Origin: Clavulina sp. PMI_390 | Lineage: Eukaryota > Basidiomycota > Agaricomycetes > Cantharellales > Hydnaceae | Assembly (NCBI GenBank): GCA_015039315.1 | Contig: WIDE01000071.1 | Coordinates: 4,588-68,587 of the forward strand | Length of the DNA: 64,000 bases | Direction of reading: 5' to 3' | Part shown: positions 1 to 11,894 of the stretch, one piece after another | How positions within the stretch are numbered: the stretch's first letter is position 1 | How the letters are laid out: each line of letters begins with the position of its first letter | Notes under the pieces: generated by a model | What the model was told of the DNA's origin: nothing | The model's database searches: none | What the model saw: the letters and a program-made list of their open reading frames with translations, nothing else | Made by a program: the position numbers and the translations under genes

Positions 1-47
1 GGCAGTTGCTCGACTCTAAGCTGACATCATTGCATGTGTACCCTGAC

Positions 48-284
48 AAAACCCCAATATACCAGGATTACAAGTAGAAAAACTATATATAATGACGACT
101 GCTTGATGCTAAGCAATCGCCACTTCAACTTGACTGGTGGGTATCTAGTATTGAGCATTCGCCAGATATCATGCATGTCTCATTGGCGACTGTATAAAAT
201 TAAGGACTCGCCATAATGGTCTTTAGACCCCAACAAAACCCCGACATACCGACCAGGATTACAAGTAGAAAAACCGTATATAAT
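48..284. repeat. pair of direct repeats, about 45-50 bp each
   Basis: The stretch at about 48-94 recurs at about 235-284: both read AAAACCCC, then an ATA-containing linker, then CCAGGATTACAAGTAGAAAAA followed by a TATATAATA tail, with a few substitutions and a 4-base insertion in the second copy. The spacing of about 187 bp fits a tandemly duplicated fragment of a repeat element or LTR. I see no ORF of a transposase or polyprotein next to it, so the element type is unknown. Confidence 0.5.
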
Positions 285-2495
285 ACCTATATGGAATAGA
301 GTAGGTTGAGCCCTGAAAGAAAACTGAGAGGTGAAAAGTGAGCCTAAAAGGCTTTAGGGTGGTAGTTAAAAGTGACCACCTTGTTAATGGGGTGCCTGTT
401 GGTGTAAGGCTGGTGGTCCAGGGCCCAAAACCAAGTGGTTAAAAGCTAAAAGTTGGTAAAGTGAGGCTAAAGGCTTGTAAACCTGTAGGGTTCTTGGCCT
501 AGAGAAGGACTAGCTGCCCACCAAGTGCTGTAGTAGAGTGTAGGGTACTACTTAGTCCTAAAAGTAGGAAGCAAGTGGGGCAAGGGGTGGAGTTAGTGTA
601 GCTAGGCCACTAGGGTGTAAGCTACTAGTAGTAGTAGCCCAAACTTGAAAGCTAGTTGACTAAAGTGAAGATAGTGAGTTGTTGTGAACTCCAAAAGATG
701 GTACACTTTGAACCACTAGGGTCCTTGGTGAATAGGTAGGCTGCCCAGAGTAAGAGTAAAGTGAACAAAGTGCAGGAGTATGGTGCAAAGTGTATGGGTT
801 GAAGAAAGAGAAAAGTAACCCACCAACTGCCAGGATGTGTGCTTGAAGTTGAGCTAAAACCAATTCCGCGGTGCTGTGAAACTGAGTGCGGGAAGTGAGA
901 AGCCAAGGAAGGGATCCAGGAAAGTTAAGATACCAGCTGTAGCCTTGAGCGGTTGAAAAGAGCCGGGGCCGTGTCTATTGATACCAATCTAACCCCTAGA
1001 TGTGAGCCACCAAGCGAGAGAAAAAAGTACCAACGCTGCCGCACTGGAGCGCACAGAGGCCTAGAACAAACAGACAAGGAAACTCACACTAATGCCGTAC
1101 TCTCCTGACAGACTTTCCTTCCCTGATCACGCCGCCCTCGCACTCTCAGAAATGCCCGGCAGATCGCGCAGTTGCTTGTCGGCAAACGAAACATCGAACG
1201 GCTCGTTATGCCGAGACCGTGGACGCGAGGGGTTGCACACAGCGTTGATATGAATGAGGAAGAGCGGCACCGGGTGAGGGGTGATGTGCGAGGTCGAGAG
1301 GGAAAAGAGAAGGAGCCTGCGTTTGCTCGGAAGTGGGAATCGTCTGGAGAACTCGAGTTTAGAACTGTTGAAAAAGGATTGATGCTTTTTGTGAGCTAGT
1401 TACGAGCGGTCGAAAAGAACAGCAAAGAAGAAATGGGCTCACCGGCCGTAGAGCACTCGAACACTGCGGTGGAATAAGCTTGATTGAGGAGTGGATGGAG
1501 GTTGGGGCTCGGAGCAACGCGCGCAATCCTCCAACGAATGCGCCAAAAAAAAAAAAAAAAGCGCTTAGCAGGCTCAGTACATTCAAGGCTGCCACCAGAA
1601 GGATTGATGTTCTGATGGCAGATCATCTAGTAGGCCTCAGATACGACGGTGCGCTGCTAGCATCAACGCCGGTCGTTCGAGAGTGCAGCAGAGGGGAAAG
1701 CTACGACGGAGGTGTGTGCTGATATTGAGTGATAAGCGGATGTAGCATGTAGTATTGTAAACGCACCTTGTTATGGTGTTGTCTATATCCCTGCAGATGG
1801 CCGCAAGGAGGATCCATGTAATCGCTATGGTTGATGTCGCGTTGGGTGATCAGTTTGTTGATTTGTCGCGGTCCAGTGGGCAAGCAGTGCAGAAAACACC
1901 TCCAAAGCGATGAGACAAAGCGATAGTCGTACGCCCTCGCGGCGTCAAGCGGTCGTGAGTGAGCCGTGGATCGGGTCAGTCTGGTGGTGCGAGGCTGGGA
2001 CGAAAGCTGGCCCATCCCGTCACGTTGTCACACCCGGACACGGTTGCGCCAGGTACCAAAAAGGACTGGTGCTAGAACGCCTTGTTATTGCCGTCAGGCG
2101 ATCCGTCGTACAGTCAGATTTCTTCTAGAGCGCCGATACAGTACCTTATTTCTATGTTGAATAATTATAGTTTTCACGTCTCGCTCATGCGGCCCGCGAC
2201 TTGCAACGACGGACGAAACGATTATGCTCCTTTGATCACTGAGCTTATGACGATCACCAACTTTCCTTCCATTACTAGTGCGAGACAGTACAATTATACT
2301 CGCTCTTCCGTTCGCTGCGTCGAACGTTTGTTGATCGACATGTGCGCGGAGGGAGGAACAGCGCGCGGTCGGCATTGTAACGTGTAGTCGTCTAGAACAT
2401 CCTTTATTATTTATAATAAATCATTACGTCGTCCCGATACTATAGTGATTCTCCCATGGACTCGCTCGATCGCTAAACTCGCTTTCGGCGCCTAG

Positions 2496-2520
2496 TATAT
2501 ATATGGTCACTATGACGTCA
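2496..2520 (+). promoter_or_regulatory. TATA-like box and CRE-type palindrome
   Basis: TATATATAT lies at about 2496-2504 and a perfect TGACGTCA palindrome at 2513-2520, 40 bases before the ATG at 2561. TGACGTCA is the canonical bZIP (CREB/ATF-type) site. Whether it is bound here is inference; its position downstream of the TATA-like box could also place it in the 5' UTR. Confidence 0.4.
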
Positions 2521-2560
2521 CGTTAGTGCGATTCCTCTCTTGAACCTCTACATACCAACG

Positions 2561-3891
2561 ATGCAACAACGTGTCTTGCGCTCTTCTGCTTCATTCGCTC
2601 TCGCCGCGGTAAGGAACTGTTATACCCCCCGATGTCGTGAACATGACCACTCATTCTATCGTATTTCCACCTGAATCGACGCCCGGATTGGTGTTTTACG
2701 ACACTGTTCAACACTGGTCAACGTTCGACCCCTTCGACAATACCAAACGCGATAATGGCTACACCGATGGAAATCCCTAACCGTTCCATTTCGCCTCTGG
2801 GTGTAATCAGCAGCGACGAAGGGCGTTCACAACCACTCGCGCGGTGAGGGAAGCTGCCGCCCCTGGCCAAGCTCCCCCACCCAAGAGTGGTGGTAGTACC
2901 TTCACCCTACTCGCGATTGCAGCTGCTGCCGGTGGCGGTGGCTATTATGTGAGTCCAGAGTCCGGGCTCTTTCTCTTCTGTCTCTTGTGTTCGCGCATGG
3001 TTACCTTACTGATCCGGTCATTTCACCCCTCCGCTAGTTCTACACCCAGGGTAACCCGGAAGCTGACAAGGCCAAGATCGAAGCCGAAGCCAAATCCGCT
3101 GAAGCAAAAGCAAAGCAGCTCGCGGCCGATGCTAAGGCCCAGGCTGATGCTGCCGCTAATGACGCACAGCGCAAGGCAAGTGGGCTGGTGACTCAGGCAC
3201 AGGCTGGTTGGGAGCAGACCAAAGACAAGGCCTCGCAGTACGCCGTGAGTTGGCTTATTTCTGTTATATTTTCTTCCTGTCCTCCCTTGGGTTTGCGCAT
3301 TTCGCCTGGTTGCGACGTTCTCGACGATGATCGCTTGCTGTCTCCTCGTCTCGTCATCACAAATTCGGAATAATTACTGATCTACAAACGATTCTCTTGA
3401 ATTCCTTCTCCATCTGCATCCATCCTCTTCGCCGAACGTCTCTGACCTCGACTCCGCGACAAATACCTTCCTCCTGCGATTCGACGGCGGCGTTGGTGGC
3501 GCGTCCGTTCCCTCGGCACGTCATCATTGTCCATCCTCGATCAACAATTCCCCTCGCGTGGCTCTTTTGAATATACACAATTTTCTAGACCGATGCTGAA
3601 CGCAAAGCCGCCGAGATCCGCAACAAGGCTACTCAAACAACTCAGGAATACTACAACTACGCTGCTGGCAAGACTTCTGCTGAGGCCTCGAAGGCTCAAG
3701 CCGAGCTTGACAAGGCCAAGGCGGAGGCAGACAAGCAGGCCGCCAATGCCAAGTCATCGTGGTGGAGCTGGTTTGGATGGGGGAGCTCGAAGAAAGAGGA
3801 GGTTAAGAAGGATGCGCAAGGTGAGGCTGCCGAGTGGAAGGCGGCAGGAAAGAAAGAGTGGGAGCAAGTTAAGAAAGGCCCGAACGCGTAG
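2561..3891 (+). CDS. small Ala/Lys-rich coiled-coil protein with mitochondrial-type N-terminus
   Basis: Four exons close in phase: 2561-2608, 2811-2948, 3038-3244 and 3589-3891, giving 231 aa. The start has an Arg/Ser/Ala-rich presequence (MQQRVLRSSASFALAA, then RRRAFTTTRAVREAA) typical of mitochondrial import. A short hydrophobic, glycine-rich stretch (about residues 45-64) could be one membrane segment. The rest is a long Ala/Lys/Glu/Gln helix resembling LEA or apolipoprotein-like amphipathic repeats, with a Trp-rich WWSWFGWG patch near residue 190. Proteins of this make-up are often called 'calcofluor white hypersensitive protein' in basidiomycete annotation; I recall that label but cannot verify it here. 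An inner-membrane anchored protein exposed to one mitochondrial face is an inference. It converges on the ankyrin gene. Confidence 0.8.
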
Positions 3892-4700
3892 TGAGTGCGT
3901 CAGAGTGGATGGACCACGATCCTGCGCACGCCGTCCATCGGATACCCCTCGTACTCGCTATCATTCTTGTGTACTGTACGATATCGTGTACAGTTGTATC
4001 GTATTATCACAACCCTCTTATGAATCCTCCCTAGCCGTGTCGTCGTCCTCTACTTCGATGTATTACTACGTGATTGGACCTTATAAGTTTCCTCCGGCGA
4101 AAAAGCACTCGTTGTGGTAACCCTAAACTTTAGCTCACATTCACGGAAACCAGCTGACAGCACATAGATGATACAATCACGGCAGCAAGACACGAAACGC
4201 CTCACCGCCGTATAAACATTGTAGGATACATCCCATATCGCCTTACAAGTACGACGTGCGCCACAGTAGTCTGACACGACACACATCCTTACGCGAGGTA
4301 TGGCGTAGGATTGGGAACTGAGGGAGATGGAATGTTGTTCAGTCAAAGTCCCAAGATAGAAAAAAGACTGATAGCACGAGGATGATATAGCAAACAAGTG
4401 ATAAAGAGCGGGTGAGATAGTCCGAACAACTGGGTGGATAAGGAATGGGTGTAAGGATAGTGATACAGGAAGTCCGAACTGTGTATTTGGACTCCAGACG
4501 GCGAGAAATACGAGGAAATGAGAGCGGGATATCAATGCCAACATAAACGGGAATGAAATGAATGAAGTGATTTAGCACAAAACAACAAGATGCAGATGAT
4601 GGCGGGTATCGGGACTTGAAAATGCTAGAGCTGCACAGAGAAGGCAAAAAAATCGAAGAAAAAGGACCAAAAAAGGGGGGCAACATTGCGAGGGTGCAGA
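3892..4700. other. convergent intergenic region
   Basis: This 809-bp gap lies between the stop codons of the coiled-coil gene (+) and the ankyrin gene (-). It should hold both 3' UTRs. Open frames on the minus strand (for example about 4050-4544) have no recognisable content. I see no other feature. Confidence 0.5.
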
Positions 4701-7700
4701 TTACCGCTTTGTCAATGTGTTGACGAGCGTCTTGAACCCAAACCTTCGTCCTGAACCAGCAGCGGGTGGGCTCGGTGGATTCAACACACCAGGAGCTCCG
4801 TCATCTGAGTGCGATGGCGATTTCTTGCCGCTCGCGCTCAGGCTAGGGAGAGTTGGCGGGGGCGAGAGCGATCGGAAGTCAGAAATGATCGCCTTGACCT
4901 TGGCAGTCGCCTCGACAGGATCCAGCTGACCATCGCCTCCGCCTGAAGAGTTTCCGCCACCTAGCCCAGACCCGGTCGAAGGCTTTCGAACAACGGTGCC
5001 ACCACGGCCTACGACAACATTGACACCTAGTTGGGAACGCGGGGGGAAAGCGTTTTCGCCAAGGGGAATATAGTCGGGGCGGAAAGCCTTGACCTCTTGC
5101 TCACTACGGGTAGGAACAGGTAGCGGGATGCGCTTGGGCTTTTCTGCACCAGCATACGTAGGGATCGTGGGATCGACGTTGACAAGTGGAGACGAGTAGA
5201 TTGGAGAACCCTCCTCCTGTTTGAAGACGGGCTCGGTAACAGGAGGGAGTGCAAACGCAGTGTTGGTTGGGTTGGAACGCGAATGTCCGTGTGTACGCGT
5301 GGCGTTGGTGGTGGGGGAATCTGGAAGAGAAGAAAGATGGGAGGTAGTGGAGACGGGAGAGTCAGTTGGGGTAGGAAGCGTATGCGTGATCTCGATGGAA
5401 GCAGAGCGGCGTGGCTGATTCCCTAGCGCGGGTGGTCGCCTTGTAGCCGGGTGAGGTTGCTGATACTGCTGTTGGCGTAGGACGCGCGATGAGGTTTGTT
5501 TCCTTATCACACCAAACTCTTCCTCACCGGCGGCGTCCATAGCGTCGATTGCGTCTTCCTCATCCAAGTCGTCATCATCGTTGTCCGGACCCGCCTGGTA
5601 CTTCCGGTTCAACCGCGCTTCCAGCGAGTACTTGTGCTGAAGATAGCCCATGTTTGCAATCGGTCGATGCTTTTTCGATCGACCCATTGTTGTCGATGGC
5701 GACACAGCGCGAGCAGAGGGGTGAATGGAATGGGGTGGAGCAAGCCCAACATCGTGTCGAGAGAGCGCATCGGACGTCGAGGCTGATCTTACGACTGGGC
5801 GGTGGTGCCGTGGTGCTCGACCTGTAACGCCTCGCACAGTCTGGTTCGGCTCAGCAGAGGGTTGTCCAGCCAAGGAAACGTAGATCTCTTCCTCGCTACC
5901 AGCGCTACTCGTTCGCATTCGACGCGCGGTGTGATGGACATTGAACTTTTGTGCCTCGCCTTTCGCGAAATGCTTCTCGAGCTGAACCGTCCTGCCTAGT
6001 TGCTCGAGATAGTCCGTGAGAGACCTCCCGCCAAGGGTGCTGCTTGGCAGGCTTTCCGCGATGGAGGAGGTCTGTGATGTCGATGATAGGGGCTGGGCTG
6101 AGGCGGACTTGGACGTGGACGATGCAGTGAGGGCTGCAGCGTTTTCGACAATTTCACGGCGTGCGAGCTCCACAAGTGCAGCGGCTTCGGCGTGGCTCGT
6201 GACTCCATGAAGCGTCAGTGGTGGAGGCTTCCACCCCGCTGTCGCGGACACACTCGCTCGTCTCCCAACAAGCTCATTCGGCGTTCCAACCGTCGAATTC
6301 GATGCAGAGGTCGTCGCGGAAGCATGGGCAGGGGTGGTGGAGGACGATGCTGACAGTGATGGGGACGGCGAGATGTGTTTTTCTTGAGGAGACGGTGGGT
6401 TGAGCGAAGTGTTGGTTGTGGAGAGCGTTGTCGTAGAGCCAATGCCATGCGAGGATGTCTCGGATGTGGATGACATCGAGTTCCCTCGTGCTCGTGCTGG
6501 GTCGTCTTTAGGTGGGAGAGGGGGGAGAAGGGTTGTCATAGGATCCGACGAGGCCCGGGTCAGTGGTGGGATATCTGTTATGCGAGATAAACGTGAGTAC
6601 GGGACCCTCGATGAACGAGAAAAAATGGAGCAAACACTAAGCAGAAAGGCGACGTACCTATAGTAGGTTGCAGGGTGGGAGGTGGTGCTGGGGAAGAAGC
6701 AGCAGCAGCGTTCTGTGAGGTGGGGGAATGGTCGCGACTGCGTGGCTGTCGGGGATGAGGCCGATTCGAGACATGTGAACCAAAGCTACCGGGCGTTGGC
6801 GCGGTGGCAGCACGTGAAGATGAAGGAGGGTGATTATTGAACGCATTCGCATGATCGAGTTGTTGCGATATCGAGAGGCTCGGCGTGGATGACGGATCGG
6901 AATTGTCCGACTGCGGAGCAGAGCTGGACCTCATGCGCCCATTGACCGTCGCCGACCCATTTGTGGAATTAGCCTCACTGTAGCTAATGCCGTCCTCTCT
7001 CCCCGAGGCGGGGGCGGTGGTAGGCTCGCGTTCGGGACTGGCTTCGTGCCCAGTCGTTGACTCGTTGGCTAAGGGGCTGGAAACGATGACCTCGGATGAC
7101 TTTCTGGGCCTGGACCGCCCTGATGGAAGCTTCTGAGGGATGACAGGAGCAGAGAAGACCTCATCGAGAGCTCGGCCGAGCGAGATTGGAGGTCGGTCGG
7201 ATTTAGGAGCCGCCGCGTCCTCGCTGCTGCTGCCGCTGCCACTGGACTTCTTGAACAAGCTAGTGAGACTAAGCTTGGAGGTCGCTTTCTTCAGGGGAGG
7301 GTCACCGTATGGCGATTCTGGCGTAAAAGAGGCAGATGGTGAGGGGGACAGACGTTGAGAGGACGAGGTCATTGGTGTAATAGCGGATGGACCAGCTCGG
7401 CCAGAGCCATCACCAGCCGAGCTGGGGCGCTTGACTTTGAGTGGACGACTTGGGAGTTTCTGCTGGATAGCAGGGAGGGATGGCCGACGACCTGGGGAAT
7501 ACTCCCCTTCTGCCGGTGGAGATGACATGGGAGCTTGGTAGGCGAGTTGAGCAACATCGGAGTCGTTTCGAGATGATCTTCCAGCAGAGCTTCCCACCGA
7601 AGGCCGCCGGGTCGTTGCGAGCGTATCGGTAAAGGACTGTTGTACTCTCAGGATCCGGGAACGGGAAGGAGACGCGGGGGGAAACCTCGAAGGTCCAGCT

Positions 7701-8484
7701 TCTGGAACAGAAGGTTCTATACTCTCCGAGGCCTGTCGTAAAAGGTCGGCAATGGGCGCGTGTCCGCATTCAGCGGCAACGTCCTCTGCTCGAACGCCGT
7801 AGCTGTCCACTCGCAACGGGTCGGCGCCACGAGCCAAGAAAAGTCGAACGATAGGGAGGTGGCCGTTCGCCGCGGCAAAATGGAGTGGCGTGCATCCTTT
7901 AGAGAGTTCAAGTTGGGTCAGCACTGGTGTAACATGAGTGGGAGACAAGCGTTTGACAAAGTTACCTGCTGTACCGACAAGTACGCTTCCACTTTTGGAT
8001 CTGTCTCGAATCGGAAGCCGCTGACGAAACGAAATACGACCAGAGAGTCGCGAAGAAGTAAGCCACCAGGTGTGTGTTATGAATTCTGATCGAGGAAACA
8101 TACGGGTGCATTGACGTCTGCTCCAGCATCCAGCAGTCGTGTAACAACCAGTTCATTTCCATTCGAGGCGGCGGCGTGCAGTGGTAATAGGCCCTCTATG
8201 ACAGAGTTGACGGGTTGCCCCTGGCTGAGGGCGTAATGGACGAGGGCTGCGGGCAGAATAGGGACATGTGGGTTAGAGGTTTCGGTCTAGTTAGGATGAA
8301 AAGCACGTACCAAGGTTGCCATTCGCCGCAGCGCTGTGCAGGTGAAAGTCTGGGACTAACGAAGCGCGCAAGTGAGATCGATGGGCCAAGCTTAGAGACA
8401 CGGAGCCAATTCCTTACAGTCGGTGACAACGTTGTATTCTAGATCGATATTCTGAGTTGGTCGTGGGCCAGCTGAGAAGGGCAT
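4701..8484 (-). CDS. ankyrin-repeat protein with long disordered C-terminus
   Basis: Six exons close in phase: 8484-8418, 8355-8311, 8246-8104, 8020-7966, 7923-6658 and 6574-4701, for 1149 aa. The ankyrin units are near the N-terminus: about residues 26-50 (HLHSAAANGNLALVHYAL), 55-83 (LPLHAAASNGNELVVTRLL), 110-140 (CTPLHFAAANGHLPIVRLFL) and a weaker fourth unit to about 165. Introns fall between or within repeats. Everything after about residue 170 is Ser/Pro/Thr-rich, low complexity and probably disordered, with many S-P and R-x-x-S sites that suit phosphorylation. The last residues (GFKTLVNTLTKR) are more ordered. This is probably a cytosolic adaptor; no enzymatic domain is visible. The start MPFSAGPRPTQ is the only ATG that leads into the repeats. 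Confidence 0.85.
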
Positions 8485-10063
8485 TTGGGGATTGGGAGGT
8501 GGGCGAGCGTGTGGCAACTAATGGTGGCGCTCAGGATGTGCTATGACATCCCACAGATTGGCTAAACCCAAGGGGTACGCAAGATTTACGTGTCCCACAG
8601 TAGCTAAGAGTCGCGTAGGACACGTGCTAGTGGGGCGGAGTACAGAGGGTGCGCGCGAGAGAGACGAGGAGACGACAGCAGGAGAGAGAGGAGGGAGGAT
8701 AAGGCGGGAGCAAACAAGGTGGGGGGGCCGAAGCGCCCGGGCACAACGAGCCGTAACAGACGTCGGTCACGCTCAGCTCAGCCCGCGCTCTCTCGGCATC
8801 CCCTGGGCCATTTGCTATATTTCCTGTTTCCTACGTAGAATTATGCAATCCATATTATCACCCGCACCCCTCTTTCTGAAATCGCCGCCAGTCTAGTGCT
8901 ATTCATGGTCCTCAATCAGAACTTTCCTTTTCGCCATTGCCGAATCCCATGTGCGGTTATAATGGCAACGGCGGTAATTATGCCCAACTCAAGCTACAAA
9001 GATAGGGGTCACTCGATAAAGTGGTCTTCCAGCATCATCCAGAATGAAGAACCAGGATGCACACACCACGCCATCATGCGCTATCATGTGCTTCGTTGCG
9101 GGCTCAGTGTTCTCGCCGTTGCTAATCTACTACCACTGACCCCGATGCTCAACCAGCTGCATACACACACATGGGCGCCACGATTTCCTTTGAGCAGATC
9201 CTTCATTAGTTCCCCTGCCAATTAATGAACAGCTCCTGGGCATCGTCATGAACGTCAATCGCCCGTCGCTCCCCGTCAACCCACCTGCCATCACCATAGC
9301 GAGTCTACTCACGCCAACGATATCGTGTCCGCCTCTTCCCCCCAATTCATTCAGCTCGGGGAAGCCGCGGCATCGTCAATCCCTTCGCTCGTTCTACAAC
9401 TCAGAAACTTGTGCGCTCGGCACAGCTGGCGGCTCCGCATCAGCCCAATCCCCATCACGCTTCTTGCCTCCTCGGGCACAAACTCCGGTGCTGGGGTACC
9501 CAACTTTTTTTTTTTTGACTTCCCTCTCAGTAAGTTCACACTGGATCTTGTACATTTCCACTATTCGTACTCGAGAGCTTCCCGGGACTCCGTCACCTCT
9601 CGTTTTTCAACTGTAATATTCATCGACCTACTTAGGGCCGCTGACAATCAACGAGATGCACACGAACGGGGCCTCTGCCCCATTCTCCTGTTCGACGTCG
9701 CTAGGACATCGGGGTCCGTCAATTATTGTAGCCGAGAACAATCATCCAAAGAATCGAGCCAGGTACACGCATGGCTTTTAGAATCTCGCTTACTGATGAC
9801 AGCTCTGCCGTTTCACTTGAGGTGGATGTGAATTGGGCTAATGCAGATCTGCATTTTGATGTTGATTGCATGAAACAGCAGGAGTAAAACTGGGGATACG
9901 AACAGCAACCGAGAAAGTGCGAGCTAATTAGCTAGGAGTACATTGATGAAACAGAATGCGCTATCAGAGTGAGAATAGGAGAACTGATTCGGGCAAAGCG
10001 GGGAATTACAACAAAGGGCGAAAATGAGTGCGCAATCCAGAGTACCGAAACCTGCGTACGGAC
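8485..10063. other. intergenic region
   Basis: About 1.6 kb contain the 5' flank of the ankyrin gene and no gene I can support. Overlapping open frames at 9248-9831 (+) run through a T-tract and lack a recognisable domain or a closing splice pattern. Codon content does not resemble the neighbours. Confidence 0.4.
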
Positions 10064-10625
10064 CTAATTACCCTCTGAATAAGAGAGTATTCTGTCAAGT
10101 ATACGACTACCTGCCGCATAGTGCTTATTAGGGTCAAGATGTTTCTCCTTGAAGGCAGCGGCGGCGGCCTTGGCTCTTCTTTCTCTTTCTGCTAGCAAGA
10201 CAGTGTCCGCATCTCTCTCGTGGTTAGCTGGGCTCCTCTGGGCAGCGACGGTGCCGCCAATCGCGCCTTCTATACCGGTTACAGAAGTACGACCCCCAGT
10301 ATTCGGGCCTCGAGCAATCGCAATCGCAGAGCCCTCAAGGTCGATCGACTCCGCCGATACCCTTGCATCCCCAGCTGGCGCCCTCCTGTGCGTCAAAGTT
10401 GGCGATATGAGAATATGTAGGGTCTCAGATATGAGCATGCCACCCTAAGCAACATAGTTCGGCGTACCGTCTCCCAGATGAAAAGTTCGCCCACCAACCA
10501 CCGAGAATCGAGAGGACACCCGTGCTCAATGATACGGCTTTCAAAACCTTTGGTCCATATAGCCCCGTGACGAGAGAGGCGACGGAAAGTACGACGCACA
10601 CTTCTGTCAAGCTCACTCGAAGCAT
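10064..10625 (-). CDS. small membrane-associated protein, unknown function
   Basis: The model has two exons, 10625-10468 and 10385-10064, with an 82-nt intron (GTACGC...CACAG), giving 159 aa. Residues about 6-45 contain two hydrophobic stretches (LTEVCVVLSVASLVTGLYG and AVSLSTGVLSILGGWW), so one or two membrane helices are likely. The rest is soluble, with a charged Ala/Arg/Lys helix (ERERRAKAAAAAFKEKH) and a conserved-looking end. An acceptor-like CAG just after the proposed ATG (minus strand, near 10610) means a further upstream exon is possible, so the start is uncertain. A decayed paralogue lies just upstream. I do not recognise the family. Confidence 0.45.
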
Positions 10626-10981
10626 ATCGTGGAAGAGGGATGAAAGGTGAGAGCTAACTTGCTGGCGGCTAGGAGCCGCTACGACCAATAGCGGTGCCTC
10701 AAGGAAATCAGCGTGCCAGTGGAGCACACTGCCTCAAGGCAAAGAGGCATAGTGGAACCCGCGATCCCCTCACTATATTGGGATGTTACTCAAAGGGGTC
10801 GCTATATATAGCAAGCACAAGCCAATAGGACACACACAGCGTCAAGAGATCACAACCTGGGCAAAAGGCCCAGGTGAAGTAAATTATGGTGAGACATGTG
10901 CTGATCAAAGCGGGGCATCAGACGTCGACCCTACCGAGGATCTCTCAGATGGAGATAACTAAAACGAAGCACCGAGGCATT
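10626..10981. other. short intergenic region
   Basis: This 356-bp gap separates the small membrane-protein gene from its decayed paralogue. Part of it (about 10630-10730) may hold a missed first exon of the membrane-protein gene, because the minus-strand frame there (HWHADFLEAPLLVVAA) aligns weakly with the corresponding region of the paralogue. A TATATATA motif lies near 10802-10808. Confidence 0.3.
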
Positions 10982-11480
10982 CTATAGCTGCCTCAGCGTG
11001 AGTATCTGAGCCCAAAGAGGCCAAAATGGCGTCCAATCTTGCCGCTTTCTTGGTTCTCCGTGTTGGGGTAGGCTCTTATCACTTTCAGGAACAACTGAGT
11101 TCCTCCGAGTAGTTGTACTGAAGTCACTGCTCATGCCACTAGCTGAAGGGGAAGCACGGCCGTCTATCGCTGGCCGGAGGGCAAGGTGTGCGCTCTCCAG
11201 GTCAATCGAGGGCTCGAAAGTGTCTTCATTTGATACTCTACGAGCTCCGCGTGATTCGCACTTCAAGAAACATCCGTGATTGAGTCTTGGGAATTCGAGG
11301 GGAGGAAGATGAACACACCTCGACCTCGACGAAGAGTTCACCCATCAGCCGCCAACGATTGAGAGAACACCCGTCACCAGTGAAACTACTCTCGGCGGTT
11401 CCGGGCCATATAATCCCGTCACGAAAGAAACAATGGCGCTGATGACAGATCCTTCTGTCTATCTCACTCAAGGCATAGCA
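10982..11480 (-). pseudogene. decayed paralogue of the small membrane protein
   Basis: The minus strand from about 11460 encodes a stretch (ISAIVSFVTGLYGP, then VVSLVTGVLSIVGG) clearly homologous to the two hydrophobic segments of the neighbour at 10064-10625. The ATG equivalent to the neighbour's start is followed at once by TGA and TAG, and a further TGA replaces the first Trp of the GGWW motif. Downstream, a frame running to 10982 keeps a matching block (RRVSNED...SIDLE...GR) and then diverges. The stops suggest a pseudogene. If an unseen upstream exon splices in at the CAG near 11458, the first two stops would be intronic, but not the third. Confidence 0.45.
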
Positions 11481-11894
11481 CGTCCAGGCGATGATTCAGA
11501 GACAAGATAGAAAGGCGAAGACCAATATAATATCACAGCCTCACATACAAATAGCATATCACTGGAGCACGGAAACGCGAGCACTCACCGCACCACATCT
11601 TGATTTAAGAACCCACATCGTACTGAGACACTCGTCCCCAAACCCCCTTGCAAATGGTCGGTAAGTCCGTGTCAAAGGGAAGAGGATTTGTTCCATAACG
11701 CCAGCACGGCGCGCTCGTGTAACAGCCGGACCAAGAAAACCACCAAGTGAACATCGAAGGACTATCCAAGAAGCAGAGGTCTTATGCTGGAGAGAAACGG
11801 CAGATTTTGCAGCCGAAAAGCAGTCGGAGAAGATTGGGCGCTATCACGATTGTCACAAGGAATTTATCAAGAAAAACTGCCCAAGATACGGGTA
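11481..11894. other. intergenic region
   Basis: This 414-bp stretch lies between the decayed membrane-protein paralogue and the stop codon of the palmitoyltransferase gene. It should include that gene's 3' UTR. I see nothing else. Confidence 0.4.

Larger units (their letters stand above)
1..2560. other. gene-free left flank
   Basis: I find no convincing coding region here. Short open frames exist on both strands but lack a recognisable domain, a splice pattern or family likeness. The first 300 bases carry a direct repeat (listed separately). About 300-900 is a C-poor, G/A/T-rich tract full of short recurring words such as CTAAAAGT and AAGTGAG, which looks like old repeat DNA rather than coding sequence. 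A run of about 15 A lies near 1546-1560. The last 100 bases hold the promoter of the next gene. Confidence 0.5.

Noticed and set aside
1172..2390. Several open frames of 60-104 codons on both strands
   Set aside because: They overlap each other, have no domain, no conserved splice sites and no family likeness; consistent with chance.
4050..4686. Minus-strand open frames of 115-164 codons
   Set aside because: They lie in the convergent 3' region, are rich in Ser/Phe/Ile from T-rich UTR sequence, and do not join to the ankyrin gene in phase.
9248..9831. Overlapping plus-strand open frames of 122 and 168 codons
   Set aside because: No recognisable motif; the frames cross a T-tract near 9508-9518 and no intron set gives a longer protein.
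10982..11341. 119-codon open frame taken alone as a gene
   Set aside because: Begins with a GTG and continues from the decayed hydrophobic part of the membrane-protein paralogue; better explained as part of that pseudogene.
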